Shown in pieces: positions 34,825-44,100 of a DNA stretch of 54,215 nucleotides; the first letter of the stretch is position 1; the number at the start of each line of letters is the position of its first letter. Below the pieces are notes generated by a model. It worked only from the letters and a program-made list of their open reading frames with translations. It searched no databases and had not been told where the DNA came from. Both the position numbers and the translations under genes were made by a program. Source of the stretch: JAKANT01 sp035502095 (lineage in GTDB: Bacteria > Pseudomonadota > Gammaproteobacteria > Burkholderiales > Burkholderiaceae_F); assembly GCA_035502095.1 (NCBI GenBank), contig DATJUX010000005.1, forward strand, positions 1 through 54,215, written 5' to 3'.

Positions 34825-35724
34825 TCAACGCCGACGGAACAGGCGGAGCGCCGTCTCGCGCAGCCAGACGATCGCGGTGTCGCGCTCGAAGCGGCGGCTC
34901 CAGTGCAGCGATACCGCGAAATCGCGCGTATCCAGATCGGCCCGCAGGACACGGAACGCGCCGTCGCGCGCAAACATCTGCGCGGTCTGTTGCGGCAGGA
35001 TCACGGCGAGATCGGTGTTGCCGACGATCGACGGGATCACCATGAAGTGCGGAATCACGAGGCGGACACGGTCGCCGAGGCCCAGGCTTTGCAGGATGCG
35101 GCCGGTCTGTGCGTGGGATCGCACGACGATGTAGTCGAGCCGCGCAAGCGTCGCGCGGCTCGCGCGCGCGGTGGCCAGCGGGTGTTTCGAACGGATCAGC
35201 GCGACGTAACGTTCATCGAACAGGTCTTCGCGCTCCGTTTCGGTCACCGTCGGCAGGTAACCGAATGCCAGATCGATCTTGCCCTGGTCGAGCGCATCGG
35301 TGATCCGGTCGTGCTCGAGCTGGTATGCCTCGATGCGCAGGCCCGGGCCGGCGGCGCGCACGACACGCATCAGGTCCGGCAGGAACACGCCCTCACCGAT
35401 GTCGCTCATGTGCACGCCGAAGACACGCGTCGAGGTGGCAGGGTCGAACGCATCCGTTTCCTGCAGCGCCCGCTGCACCGTATCGAGCGCTTGCTGCACG
35501 GCAAACGCGAGCGCCTCGGCTTTCGGTGTCGGGGCGACACCCCCCGCTATCCGAACGAACAACGGGTCCTTCAAGTGCCGGCGCAGGCGGCCCAGCGCAT
35601 GGCTCACGGTCGACTGCGACAACCCGAGCACGTCGGCGGCGCGACTGACGCTTCCGGCCGCGTGAACGGCGGCAAACGCGCGCAGCAGATTGAGATCGAG
35701 GCCCGCCGCCGGCATGGTATGCAT
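34825..35724 (-). CDS. LysR family transcriptional regulator
   Basis: The LysR HTH (LDLNLLRAFAAVHAAGSVSRAAD, LSQSTVSHALGRLR) at residues about 8-65 is followed by a substrate-binding domain (GVHMSDIGEGVFLPDLM through the C-terminus), 299 residues in the NodD/PcaR-like branch. It is divergent from iorAB, with 280 bases between the starts, so it probably controls them. ATG 35724 is chosen for usual family length; ATG 35748 is an alternative. Confidence 0.85.
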   Translation of the reverse strand: MHTMPAAGLDLNLLRAFAAVHAAGSVSRAADVLGLSQSTVSHALGRLRRHLKDPLFVRIAGGVAPTPKAEALAFAVQQALDTVQRALQETDAFDPATSTRVFGVHMSDIGEGVFLPDLMRVVRAAGPGLRIEAYQLEHDRITDALDQGKIDLAFGYLPTVTETEREDLFDERYVALIRSKHPLATARASRATLARLDYIVVRSHAQTGRILQSLGLGDRVRLVIPHFMVIPSIVGNTDLAVILPQQTAQMFARDGAFRVLRADLDTRDFAVSLHWSRRFERDTAIVWLRETALRLFRRR

Positions 35725-36004
35725 GGAATCGATAAAGCCGCGCGCCATTATGGTCCCCGGCGCGTGCCGCCGGGCCAGGACGAGTTGCGATATCAACCGG
35801 GGCGCGTGCTCCTGGTTGCGTGTCCGGCGGCGTTCAACGTCCCGAAGCGGGGCGCGGCCGTGCGCAGGACTGGGCGCTACCTTTCGCGCACCGCGGATCC
35901 GCGACGATATGCGCGGCATCGATAAGACTCAGAGCCAATATCGCATGGACAGCCGAGGCGGCCTCGCGCAGCATGCAGGCGGCGAGACATCAGGCGGGTA
36001 GCAG

Positions 36005-38158
36005 GTGGAAGTCTCCTTTGCGCGCGAAGTCGAGGCGCTGCGCCTCGGCGCAGGTTCCACGTTTCATGGCGAAGGCATCATCGCCGTCACCAAGGCCCTG
36101 CTGCAGTCGGGTGTCGCCTATGTCGGCGGTTACCAGGGCGCGCCGGTCTCGCACCTGCTCGACGTGATGGTGCAGGCGCGGCCCTACCTCGACGAGCTGG
36201 GGGTGCACGTCGAGGCGTGCTCGAACGAGGCGTCGGCCGCGGCGATGCTCGGCGCCTCGATCCACTACCCGCTGCGCGGCGCCGTGACGTGGAAGTCGAT
36301 CGTCGGCACCAACGTTGCCGCCGACGCCCTGTCGAACCTCGCTTCGCCCGGCGTCACCGGCGGCGTGCTGATCGTCGTCGGCGAGGACTACGGCGAAGGC
36401 GCGAGCGTGATCCAGGAGCGCACCCACGCCTACGCGCTCAAGTCGACGATGCTCCTGCTCGACCCGCGCCCCGAGCTTGCCAACATGGTGCGTCTGGTCG
36501 AGGAAGGTTTCGCGCTGTCCGAAACGTCCAACCTGCCCGCGATCATGCAACTGCGCATCCGCGCCTGCCATCTGCGCGGGCAGTTCGTCTGCAAGGACAA
36601 CATCGCGCCGAAGGTGTCCACCCGCACGCCGCTCGGCGCGCCGGCGCCGTTCGACTACTCCCGCCTCGCGCACCCGCCAGCCACGTTCCTCCACGAGCGC
36701 GTGAAGATCGAGCAGCGGCTGCCGGCCGCGCGGCGCTTCATCGTGGACCGTGGCCTGAACGAAATCTTCCGCGGGACGCGAGCGGAACTCGGCATCATCG
36801 TGCAGGGCGGCCTCTACAACTCGCTGGTGCGCGCGCTCCAGCACCTGGGCCTCGCCGACAGCTTCGGCACGTCGCCCATCTCGATCCTCGCGCTCAACGT
36901 CACGTTTCCCCTCGTGCCGGACCAGATCGCGGACTTCTGCCGTGACAAGCGGGCGATCCTGGTGCTGGAAGAGGGCCAGCCGGACTACATCGAGCAGGAG
37001 ATCCTTGCCCACCTGCGCCGGCGGCAGGTCGCCACCCCGGTGCACGGCAAGGAAACGATGAGCACGGTCGGCGAATATTCGGCCGAAGCGATCGCAATCG
37101 GGCTCGAACGTTTCGCTGCCCGCCATCTCGACGACGCCGACCTTGCTGCCGGACGCGCCTGGCTCGCCACCAATGCCGATCGACGCAAGGACGTGGCGCA
37201 AGCGTTAGCCAGGCCGCTGCCGGCGCGACCGCCTTCGTTTTGCATCGGCTGCCCCGAGCGGCCGGTGTTCGCGGCGCTCAAGCTAGCGCAAAAGCAGGTC
37301 GGGCCCTTGCACGTGGCCGCGGATATCGGCTGCCATGCGTTTGCCACGTTCGAGCCGTTCAGCCAGGGCCACTCGATCCTCGGTTATGGCATGAGCCTCG
37401 CCAGCCGTGCGGGTGTTTCGCCGCTCATGGAGCAGCGCACCCTTTCCATCATGGGCGACGGCGGGTTCTGGCACAACGGACTGCTGAGCGGCGTGCAGTC
37501 GGCGCTCTTCAACGGCGACGATGCGGTGCTGCTGATCATGAAGAACGGCTACACGTCGGCCACCGGGACGCAGGAGATCATCTCCACGCCGGATGAAGCG
37601 GCGCGCGAGCGTGCCGCCGACAAGCGCGCCAGCATCGTCGAGCAGAACCAGACCATCGAGAACACGCTGCGCGGCCTCGGCGTGAAGTGGATGCGCACCG
37701 TGCACAGCTATCGCGTCGACGCGATGCGGCGCACCGTGCGCGAGGCCCTGACGACCGACTTCCCGGGTCTGAAGGTCGTGATCGCCGAGGGCGAGTGCCA
37801 GCTCGAGCGACAACGTCGCATCAAGCCGTGGATCGCCGGGCTGCTCGAGCGCGGCGCGCGGGTCGTGCGTGTCAGGTACGGCGTCGACGAGGATGTCTGT
37901 ACCGGCGACCATGCCTGCATCCGGCTCTCCGGCTGTCCCACCCTGACGGTGAAGGACAACCCCGATCCGCTGCGAGTCGACCCCGTGGCGACCGTGATCG
38001 ATGGCTGCGTCGGGTGCGGGCTGTGCGGCGAAAACGCGCACGCGGCCACGCTCTGTCCTTCGTTCTACCGCGCCGAAGTCGTGCGCAACCCGACCTGGCG
38101 CGAGCGCGTGCTCGAGACCGTGCGTGCAGGAGCGCGCCGGATCCTGCTGGCGGCATGA
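36005..38158 (+). CDS. iorA: Indolepyruvate ferredoxin oxidoreductase, alpha subunit
   Basis: This 717-residue thiamine diphosphate enzyme decarboxylates aryl pyruvates to acyl-CoA. It has the pyrimidine-binding N-terminal domain (GGYQGAPVSHLLD), CIGCPERP at 413-420, the TPP motif GDGGFWHN around Asp485 and a C-terminal ferredoxin-like domain with cysteines from 632 (CTGDHACIRLSGCP) and 668 (CVGCGLCGENAHAATLCP) for Fe-S clusters. It starts with GTG after GGCGGG. Its stop overlaps the iorB ATG. Confidence 0.9.
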   Translation: MEVSFAREVEALRLGAGSTFHGEGIIAVTKALLQSGVAYVGGYQGAPVSHLLDVMVQARPYLDELGVHVEACSNEASAAAMLGASIHYPLRGAVTWKSIVGTNVAADALSNLASPGVTGGVLIVVGEDYGEGASVIQERTHAYALKSTMLLLDPRPELANMVRLVEEGFALSETSNLPAIMQLRIRACHLRGQFVCKDNIAPKVSTRTPLGAPAPFDYSRLAHPPATFLHERVKIEQRLPAARRFIVDRGLNEIFRGTRAELGIIVQGGLYNSLVRALQHLGLADSFGTSPISILALNVTFPLVPDQIADFCRDKRAILVLEEGQPDYIEQEILAHLRRRQVATPVHGKETMSTVGEYSAEAIAIGLERFAARHLDDADLAAGRAWLATNADRRKDVAQALARPLPARPPSFCIGCPERPVFAALKLAQKQVGPLHVAADIGCHAFATFEPFSQGHSILGYGMSLASRAGVSPLMEQRTLSIMGDGGFWHNGLLSGVQSALFNGDDAVLLIMKNGYTSATGTQEIISTPDEAARERAADKRASIVEQNQTIENTLRGLGVKWMRTVHSYRVDAMRRTVREALTTDFPGLKVVIAEGECQLERQRRIKPWIAGLLERGARVVRVRYGVDEDVCTGDHACIRLSGCPTLTVKDNPDPLRVDPVATVIDGCVGCGLCGENAHAATLCPSFYRAEVVRNPTWRERVLETVRAGARRILLAA

Positions 38159-39786
38159 TCGTGGGTGCCCCGGACGACCCGGCCCGCAGCGTGTATCCGG
38201 TCACGCTGCTCGTATGCGCGCTCGGCGGGGAAGGGGGCGGCGTGCTCGCCGAGTGGCTCGTCGAGGCGGCAACGCTGGCCGGCTATCCCGCGCAGTCGAC
38301 GTCGATCCCCGGCGTCGCGCAACGCACGGGCGCGACGACGTACTACATCGAGGTGTTTCCTCGACCGGCGCCCGCCCCGGGGGAGCGTGCGCCCGTGTTC
38401 GGCCTGAGCCCGGTCGCGGGTGCGCTCGACGCGCTGGTCTCGTCCGAGCTGCTCGAGACGACACGCCAGGTCGGATCGGGCATGGTTTCGCGCGACCGCA
38501 CGCTCGTGATTTCGGCGCGGGACCGCACGCTGACCACGGCAGAGAAGATGGCGCCTGCCGACGGTCGCGTCCCGGACCGGCAGTTGATCGACGTCGTGCG
38601 CCAGCACAGCCGTGCCGTGCATCTGCTGGACATGCGGGCGCTTGCCGCACGCACGGGCACGGTGGTTTCCGCCGTCATGCTGGGCGCGATTGCAGGCAGC
38701 GGCCTGCTTCCGGTCCGGCGCGATGCCTTCGAGGCCGCGATCTCCCTATCGGGCAAAGGCGTGCCGGCGAGCCTGCGCGGATTCGCCGCGGCGTTCGAGG
38801 CGATCGCGGCTTCGGCAGGGCAGGTTCAGGCGGCGCGCGCGACGGTCGCGGCGCTCGCCTACGAGCCAGCGCCAAGAAGGGAGCAAGACGAATGGCCTGC
38901 GTCCATTCAACCCTTCGCGGCGCTGGGCGTCGAACGGACGCTGCAGTACCAGGGGCGGGAGTACGCCGACTTGTACCGCCGGCGGCTCGCGCGCATCGTC
39001 GCCGCCGAACGCGCGGCCGATCCAGATGGCGTGCACGACCGCGCCGCGGCCCGCGCGACCGCACGCTTCCTCGCACTCTGGATGACCTTCGACGACATCG
39101 TGCACGTGGCGCGTCTTAAGAGCCGTGCAGCGCGCTGGATACGCGTGCGGAACGAGGTGAAGGCCGCGCCCGGCGAGATCGTCCGTGTCTACGATCACTT
39201 CAAGCCGGGCATCCCCGAGTTCGCGGCGCTGCTGCCTCCGCCGGTGGCGCGCGGCCTGATCGCGTGGGACAGGCGACGCCAGGCGCGCGGCAAGGAACCC
39301 TTCGCATTCCCGCTCGAGGTTGGTGCGCACGGCGTGCGCGGCCTGTCGATGCTGCGTTTGCTTGCCTGGCTGCGCTGGCTGCGTCCGTACGGCGTGCGTT
39401 ATCGCGAGGAGCAGGCGCTGATCGAAGCGTGGCTCGCGCGCATCGAGCAGGGTCTGTGTGCGGACTGGGCGCTCGGGCACGAGATCGCACTGTGCGGACG
39501 GTTGATCAAGGGCTACGGCGCGACGCTCGAACGCGGCAAGCAGAACCTGGCCCATGTCCTGGAGCATCTGGCCGACGGAAGCGGGCCCGCCGCGGAACGC
39601 GCACGCGCCATCGCGCTCGCGCGCAATGCGGCCCTGGCGGACGACGCCGGCAAGGCGCTCGATCTGCAGCTCGTCGATCTGGGCGTGCCGGCCCGGCCGA
39701 CGAAGCCGCAGCCGATCGTGTGGGCAAGGAGCAGGGCCCGGGACGAGCGAAGGGAAAGGAAAGACCCCGGGCGCTTGCGTGGCTGA
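38155..39786 (+). CDS. iorB: Indolepyruvate oxidoreductase, beta subunit with C-terminal extension
   Basis: Residues about 15-200 are the gamma-type POR domain (CALGGEGGGVLAEWLVEAA, STSIPGVAQRTGATTYYIE). The remaining ~340 residues match the long C-terminal extension (DUF6537-like) found in proteobacterial versions, so 543 residues is much more than the ~200 of archaeal IorB. With IorA it converts indolepyruvate or phenylpyruvate to the acyl-CoA, transferring electrons to ferredoxin. It is coupled to iorA by ATGA. Confidence 0.87.
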   Translation: MIVGAPDDPARSVYPVTLLVCALGGEGGGVLAEWLVEAATLAGYPAQSTSIPGVAQRTGATTYYIEVFPRPAPAPGERAPVFGLSPVAGALDALVSSELLETTRQVGSGMVSRDRTLVISARDRTLTTAEKMAPADGRVPDRQLIDVVRQHSRAVHLLDMRALAARTGTVVSAVMLGAIAGSGLLPVRRDAFEAAISLSGKGVPASLRGFAAAFEAIAASAGQVQAARATVAALAYEPAPRREQDEWPASIQPFAALGVERTLQYQGREYADLYRRRLARIVAAERAADPDGVHDRAAARATARFLALWMTFDDIVHVARLKSRAARWIRVRNEVKAAPGEIVRVYDHFKPGIPEFAALLPPPVARGLIAWDRRRQARGKEPFAFPLEVGAHGVRGLSMLRLLAWLRWLRPYGVRYREEQALIEAWLARIEQGLCADWALGHEIALCGRLIKGYGATLERGKQNLAHVLEHLADGSGPAAERARAIALARNAALADDAGKALDLQLVDLGVPARPTKPQPIVWARSRARDERRERKDPGRLRG

Positions 39787-39830
39787 GATCGCAGGCGCGC
39801 GTCGGGGGCGACACGCAGTACATTGCGACC

Positions 39831-40220
39831 ATGGAGGAACCCGCCCGGCTCGTGATCGTCGTCTGGTCCTGCGGCCCGGACAATCCGCGCGGAGCGATGC
39901 TTGCCGCGGCCCCCTTCGTCTATGCGCTGTCGGGGCGTGCGCTCGATCTTGAAGTCGAGATGCACTTCACGTCGTCGTCGGTGCGCTGGCTGTTCGAAGG
40001 CGTCGCACGCGCGGCGTACACCGACCAGGCCAGGACCAAGACGGTGCTCGATTTCATCCGCGAGGCCTGCGACGCCGGGGTGAAGCTCTACGCGTGCACC
40101 ATGGCGCTTGCCGAGCACCGTCACGGCGAGGCACTTGTCGCCGAGCTGCACGGCGTCGCGGGTGCGGCGAGCGTGATCGCCCTCGCCGCCGAGGCGGGCG
40201 CGCGCGCAGTGGTGTTCTGA
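39831..40220 (+). CDS. DsrE family protein
   Basis: This 129-residue alpha/beta protein has the DsrE/DsrF/TusD pattern: VVWSCGPDNP, EVEMHFTSSSVRWL and KLYACTMAL with the conserved cysteine that carries sulfur in family members. It follows iorB after 44 bases and may form part of that operon. A role in sulfur relay or as an electron-transfer accessory of IorAB is only a guess. Confidence 0.78.
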   Translation: MEEPARLVIVVWSCGPDNPRGAMLAAAPFVYALSGRALDLEVEMHFTSSSVRWLFEGVARAAYTDQARTKTVLDFIREACDAGVKLYACTMALAEHRHGEALVAELHGVAGAASVIALAAEAGARAVVF

Positions 40221-40603
40221 GGCCATCGCCGCGCGGCTTGGCGCGAAGCCGACTCGTGTGGACGATGGGCGCAATCGCGCCAGAGGGGACGCGTCATCCC
40301 GAGTGAAACGAGGGATCTCGGCGCCGGAGGCGCGCGATCCTTCGCTCGAGGCATGCTCCCGTTCGCGGAGTGACTGCGCCCGACGCAACGGCGGCGATCG
40401 GTCGCACGAGCGATCAACGGCCTTCTCATCGCGAGCGGGCAAAACCTTCAACGATCGCGCATCGCGCGCGTGCGCTGCAAGCCGGAACGGAACGCGTTCG
40501 CAGGGCGTAGTTTTCATCAGCAAATCGTCCCTTGACGCTGGCACGGCGCGGTCGGCACGCTGCTCACAGGCGGACGACTGGTCCGCGCATGCAAGGGAGG
40601 ACC
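40221..40603. other. Intergenic region before the RTX secretion operon
   Basis: These 383 bases contain no convincing gene. A dispersed-repeat-like element lies at 40293-40348, and a good ribosome site (AAGGGAGG, 40593-40600) precedes the exporter start. No clear promoter is visible; TTGACG near 40535 has no good -10 partner. Confidence 0.5.
40293..40348. repeat. Intergenic repeat-like inverted element
   Basis: GTCATCCCGAGTGAAACGAG followed by GGATC, then GATCCTTCGCTCG, resembles the GTCATTCCGAG...GAGGAATC type of dispersed hairpin repeat seen between genes in many proteobacteria. The two arms are imperfectly complementary. Only one copy is in the window. Confidence 0.35.
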
Positions 40604-42754
40604 ATGCCGCGGGGCGATTCAGCGGTCGTTGCGGACGATTCGGGTTCGGATCGCAACCCGCCGCATCGCGCGGACGACGCGGCGCTCGCCCTCGAGGAAT
40701 TGCTCTGGCTCGCGGGGTCGATCTGCCGCATGAACGGCATCGCGTTCGATGCGCGGCTGGTCCGGCAGCGCGTCGCGGAGCCGTACACGACGGCCATTCT
40801 CGCCGAACTACTCGCGGACCTGGGCCTCGAAACGCGCGCGAGGGAGGAACTCGACGGCATCCATCCCGCCGTTGCGACGCTCGCTCCTGAACCGCAGGGA
40901 CGACCGGCGCCGGTGCTGGTCGTGCGCATCACTGCCGGTCAGGTCGACTTCTTTCGCGCGCTGGACGCGCAACCGTCGACGCTTCCATGCGCGGAGTTTG
41001 CCCGCCGCCGTGTCGGTCGATTGCTCGAGGTGCGGGCTGGCGCAGCGCCGCCGCGCGACGCGGACGCCTTCCCCTGCGGGGCGCAGTTCGGCTTCGGGTG
41101 GTTCGTGCCCGAACTGCTCGAGCACGGGTCCACTTGGCGCGCCGTGCTGCTCGCATCGCTCGCGATCCAGTTGCTCGCGCTCGGGCTGCCGCTGATGACG
41201 CAGGCGATCATCGACAAGGTGATCGTGCATCGCACCGAATCGACGTTGCTCGCGCTCGGTTCCGGGCTGGCGATGTTCGCCGTGTTCACGGCGATCCTCA
41301 CCTGGATCCGCCAGCACCTGGTGCTGCATACCGGCACCCGCATCGACGCCGTACTCGGCGCGGCGGTGTTCCGGCACCTGGTCGCGCTTCCGCTGTGCTA
41401 CTTCCAGACTCGGCCGACCGGCGTCATCGCCGCGCGCCTGCACGGCGTGGAGCAGATCCGCGAGTTCCTCTCCTCGGCCGCGGTCTTGTTGCTGCTCGAC
41501 CTGCCGTTCCTTTCGGTGTGCCTCGCGGTGATGTTCATCTACTCGCAGCCGCTCGCAATCCTCACGCTCGTGTTCCTTGGTGCAATCGTCGTTGCAAGTC
41601 TCGTGGTGAGCCCGCTGTTCCAGTCGCGCCTCAACCGCGAATTCCTCCTCGGTGCCCGCAACCAGGCGTTCGTCACGGAATACGTGGCGGGAATCGAGAC
41701 CGTGAAGTCGCTGCAGATGGAGCCGATGCTCGCGCGCCGCTTCGGCGACTACCTGAGCGCGCATCTGGCGGCGGGATTCGCGACCCGGCGGGTGGCCAAC
41801 ACCTACCAGGTCGTCGCCGGCGCGCTCGAACAGACCATGACGCTGTCGATTCTGGTCGTCGGTGCCTGGCTCGCCATGCAGCCGCGCTCCGCGACGGAGG
41901 CCACGCTCACGATCGGAATGCTGGTCGCGTTCCAGATGTTCGCGAGCAGGCTCTCGCAGCCGTTGATGCGCCTGGTCGGACTGTGGCAGCAGTTCCAGCA
42001 GGCCCACGTCGCGGTTCGACGTCTCGGCGACCTGATGAATGCGCCGGCCGAGCCGTACTCGCTGGTGCCGATGCGAGCCGCGCAAGAGTCGGCGCGGAGC
42101 GCGGACAGCGCACCCGTGATCCGGTTCGAGGCGGTCGCTTTCCGTCATGGCGAAGACCGGCCGTTCCTGTACGAGGGACTCGATCTCTCGATCAGCTTCG
42201 GCGAGTGCGTCGCCATCACCGGGCCGTCCGGCTGCGGCAAATCCACGCTGGTCAAGCTGCTGCAAGGCTTCCACCTGCCGACGCGCGGGCGCATCCTCTT
42301 CGAGGGCGTCGACACACGGCACCTGACGGCAAACGAACTGCGCGCCGGCTTCGGCGTCGTGCCGCAGGAGACGACGCTGTTCTCGGGCACGGTGCTCGAC
42401 AACCTCCTGCTTGCCGAACCGCACGCCGGGTTCGAGCAGGTCGTGCGTGCGTGCCGGATGGCCGAGGTCCACACGGTCATCGAACAGCTGCCGCGCGGAT
42501 ATCAGACCGAGATCGGCGAACGCGGCGCCGGCCTCTCGGGCGGCCAGAAGCAGCGCATCGCGATCGCTCGCGCGTTGCTCAAGCGGCCGCGCGTCCTGGT
42601 CTTCGACGAGGCGACCAGCAACCTCGACCGCGCGACCGCGCAGGCGTTCGCGCGGACCGTCGGCGCCTTGCGCGGTCGAGTGACGGTTCTTTTCGTCACC
42701 CACGCGCCGACCGACGGACTCGTATTCGACCGTGTCATCAGGCTCGGGGCATGA
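40604..42754 (+). CDS. Type I secretion ABC exporter (HlyB/RtxB family)
   Basis: This 716-residue exporter has an N-terminal C39-like domain without the catalytic cysteine (residues ~25-165, the HlyB type that binds RTX substrate), six membrane segments (~185-470) and an ATPase with Walker A GPSGCGKST from residue 540, LSGGQ at 644 and Walker B with Asp668-Glu669. It exports the RTX protein encoded three genes later, together with the HlyD-like adaptor and a TolC-type outer-membrane protein encoded elsewhere. ATG 40604 follows AAGGGAGG. Its stop overlaps the next ATG. Confidence 0.92.
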   Translation: MPRGDSAVVADDSGSDRNPPHRADDAALALEELLWLAGSICRMNGIAFDARLVRQRVAEPYTTAILAELLADLGLETRAREELDGIHPAVATLAPEPQGRPAPVLVVRITAGQVDFFRALDAQPSTLPCAEFARRRVGRLLEVRAGAAPPRDADAFPCGAQFGFGWFVPELLEHGSTWRAVLLASLAIQLLALGLPLMTQAIIDKVIVHRTESTLLALGSGLAMFAVFTAILTWIRQHLVLHTGTRIDAVLGAAVFRHLVALPLCYFQTRPTGVIAARLHGVEQIREFLSSAAVLLLLDLPFLSVCLAVMFIYSQPLAILTLVFLGAIVVASLVVSPLFQSRLNREFLLGARNQAFVTEYVAGIETVKSLQMEPMLARRFGDYLSAHLAAGFATRRVANTYQVVAGALEQTMTLSILVVGAWLAMQPRSATEATLTIGMLVAFQMFASRLSQPLMRLVGLWQQFQQAHVAVRRLGDLMNAPAEPYSLVPMRAAQESARSADSAPVIRFEAVAFRHGEDRPFLYEGLDLSISFGECVAITGPSGCGKSTLVKLLQGFHLPTRGRILFEGVDTRHLTANELRAGFGVVPQETTLFSGTVLDNLLLAEPHAGFEQVVRACRMAEVHTVIEQLPRGYQTEIGERGAGLSGGQKQRIAIARALLKRPRVLVFDEATSNLDRATAQAFARTVGALRGRVTVLFVTHAPTDGLVFDRVIRLGA

Positions 42755-44100
42755 CTTCGATCTCGAGTCCGCACCGCGTCGCGAGCCCGGGTTCGCTTTC
42801 GCTGCGGGAACTCCAGCTCGCGCCACCGCGCCCCGCGCTGCGGGCAACCCTTTTGGCCGTGCTCGCGCTGGTTGGTGCTCTGCTCGCGTGGTCACTCGTC
42901 GCGGAGCTCGACATCATTGCGGTGGCACCCGGGAAGCTGGTTCCGGTGTCGCAGGTCAAGACCCTGCAGGCGCTCGAGAGCGGCATGGTGCGCGATATCC
43001 TGGTGCACGAGGGCGATCGTGTCCGGGCCGGACAGGTTCTGCTGCGCCTCGATCCGACGCTGGCCACTGCGGACGCCGAGCAGGTCGGCGCCGAACTGCG
43101 GCTGAAGCGAATGATCGTGCGCGCCATCGATGCCGAACTCGCCGGCAAGCCGTTCGTCCGCGCCTCCGGAGAGCCCTCCGGGATGTTCCTGCAGGTACGC
43201 GCTCAGTTCGACGCGCGCAGGACGGCGGTCGAGGATGCCGTCGCGCAGGAACGCGCGGCGGGACTGCGCAGCCGGAATGAACGCGTCGCGGCGGAGCGGC
43301 AGCTCGACAAGCTGCGGCAGAGCCTGCCTGCCTATCAGCAGGCCGCCGAGTCCTACGCCCGCCTGCTTCAAGAAGGGTTCATCGGCGAGCTCGCCGCCAA
43401 CGACAAGCGGCGCGAAGCGATCGAGCGCGAGCAGGATCTCGCGGTGCAGGCTGCCACCATTGAGGCCCTTGCCGCCGCGTTGGCGCAGAGCGAGCGCCGC
43501 GAAGAGCAGCTGCGGTCCGCTTACCGCGCCGACCTGATGCGCGAGCGCGTCGACGCACACGCGGCGATCCAGCGTCTCGAGCAGGAACAGGAGAAGACGG
43601 GCTTTCGTTTCCGCCAGCTCGAAGTGCTCGCACCCCAGGACGGCGTCGTGAAGGACCTCGCCGTACGTGCACCGGGTTTCGTCGCGCAGGCGGGCAGCCC
43701 GTTGATGCGCATCGTGCCCAATGGCGATCCCTTGATCGCCGAGGCCATGCTTGCGAACGAGGACGTCGGTTTCGTCGAGATCGGGCAGCTCGCGCGCATC
43801 AAGATGGCCACCTATCCGTTCCAGAAGTACGGACTGCTCGAGGGAAGGGTTGCGCAGATCAGCGCGGATGCGTTCGACGGCAGCGAATCGCAGCGTGCCG
43901 GGAACAGTGCATCGCCGCTCACGTATCGCGCCTTGCTGGAGCTGGCAGCGCAGCAACTGCTCGCGCCGAACGGCCAGGTGCTCGACCTGGCCGCCGGGAT
44001 GGCAGCGACGATCGAGATCCACCAGGGCAGGAGAACGGTGATGGAGTTCCTGATGAGTCCGTTGCAGCGGGTGACGGCCGAAGCCGCGAGGGAACGATGA
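42751..44100 (+). CDS. Type I secretion membrane-fusion adaptor (HlyD family)
   Basis: This 449-residue adaptor has one membrane helix (~32-54), lipoyl half (VKTLQALESGMVRDILVHEG), a long coiled-coil alpha-hairpin (~120-275) and a beta-barrel C-terminus (LAPQDGVVKDLAVRAPGFV). It bridges the inner-membrane exporter and TolC. It is coupled on both sides by ATGA overlaps (42751-42754 and 44097-44100). Confidence 0.92.
   Translation: MTSISSPHRVASPGSLSLRELQLAPPRPALRATLLAVLALVGALLAWSLVAELDIIAVAPGKLVPVSQVKTLQALESGMVRDILVHEGDRVRAGQVLLRLDPTLATADAEQVGAELRLKRMIVRAIDAELAGKPFVRASGEPSGMFLQVRAQFDARRTAVEDAVAQERAAGLRSRNERVAAERQLDKLRQSLPAYQQAAESYARLLQEGFIGELAANDKRREAIEREQDLAVQAATIEALAAALAQSERREEQLRSAYRADLMRERVDAHAAIQRLEQEQEKTGFRFRQLEVLAPQDGVVKDLAVRAPGFVAQAGSPLMRIVPNGDPLIAEAMLANEDVGFVEIGQLARIKMATYPFQKYGLLEGRVAQISADAFDGSESQRAGNSASPLTYRALLELAAQQLLAPNGQVLDLAAGMAATIEIHQGRRTVMEFLMSPLQRVTAEAARER

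Noticed and set aside
36005..39786. The pair as pyruvate or 2-oxoglutarate:ferredoxin oxidoreductase
   Set aside because: The two-subunit layout, CIGCPERP motif and extended beta subunit fit indolepyruvate oxidoreductase; POR/KOR have other domain orders.
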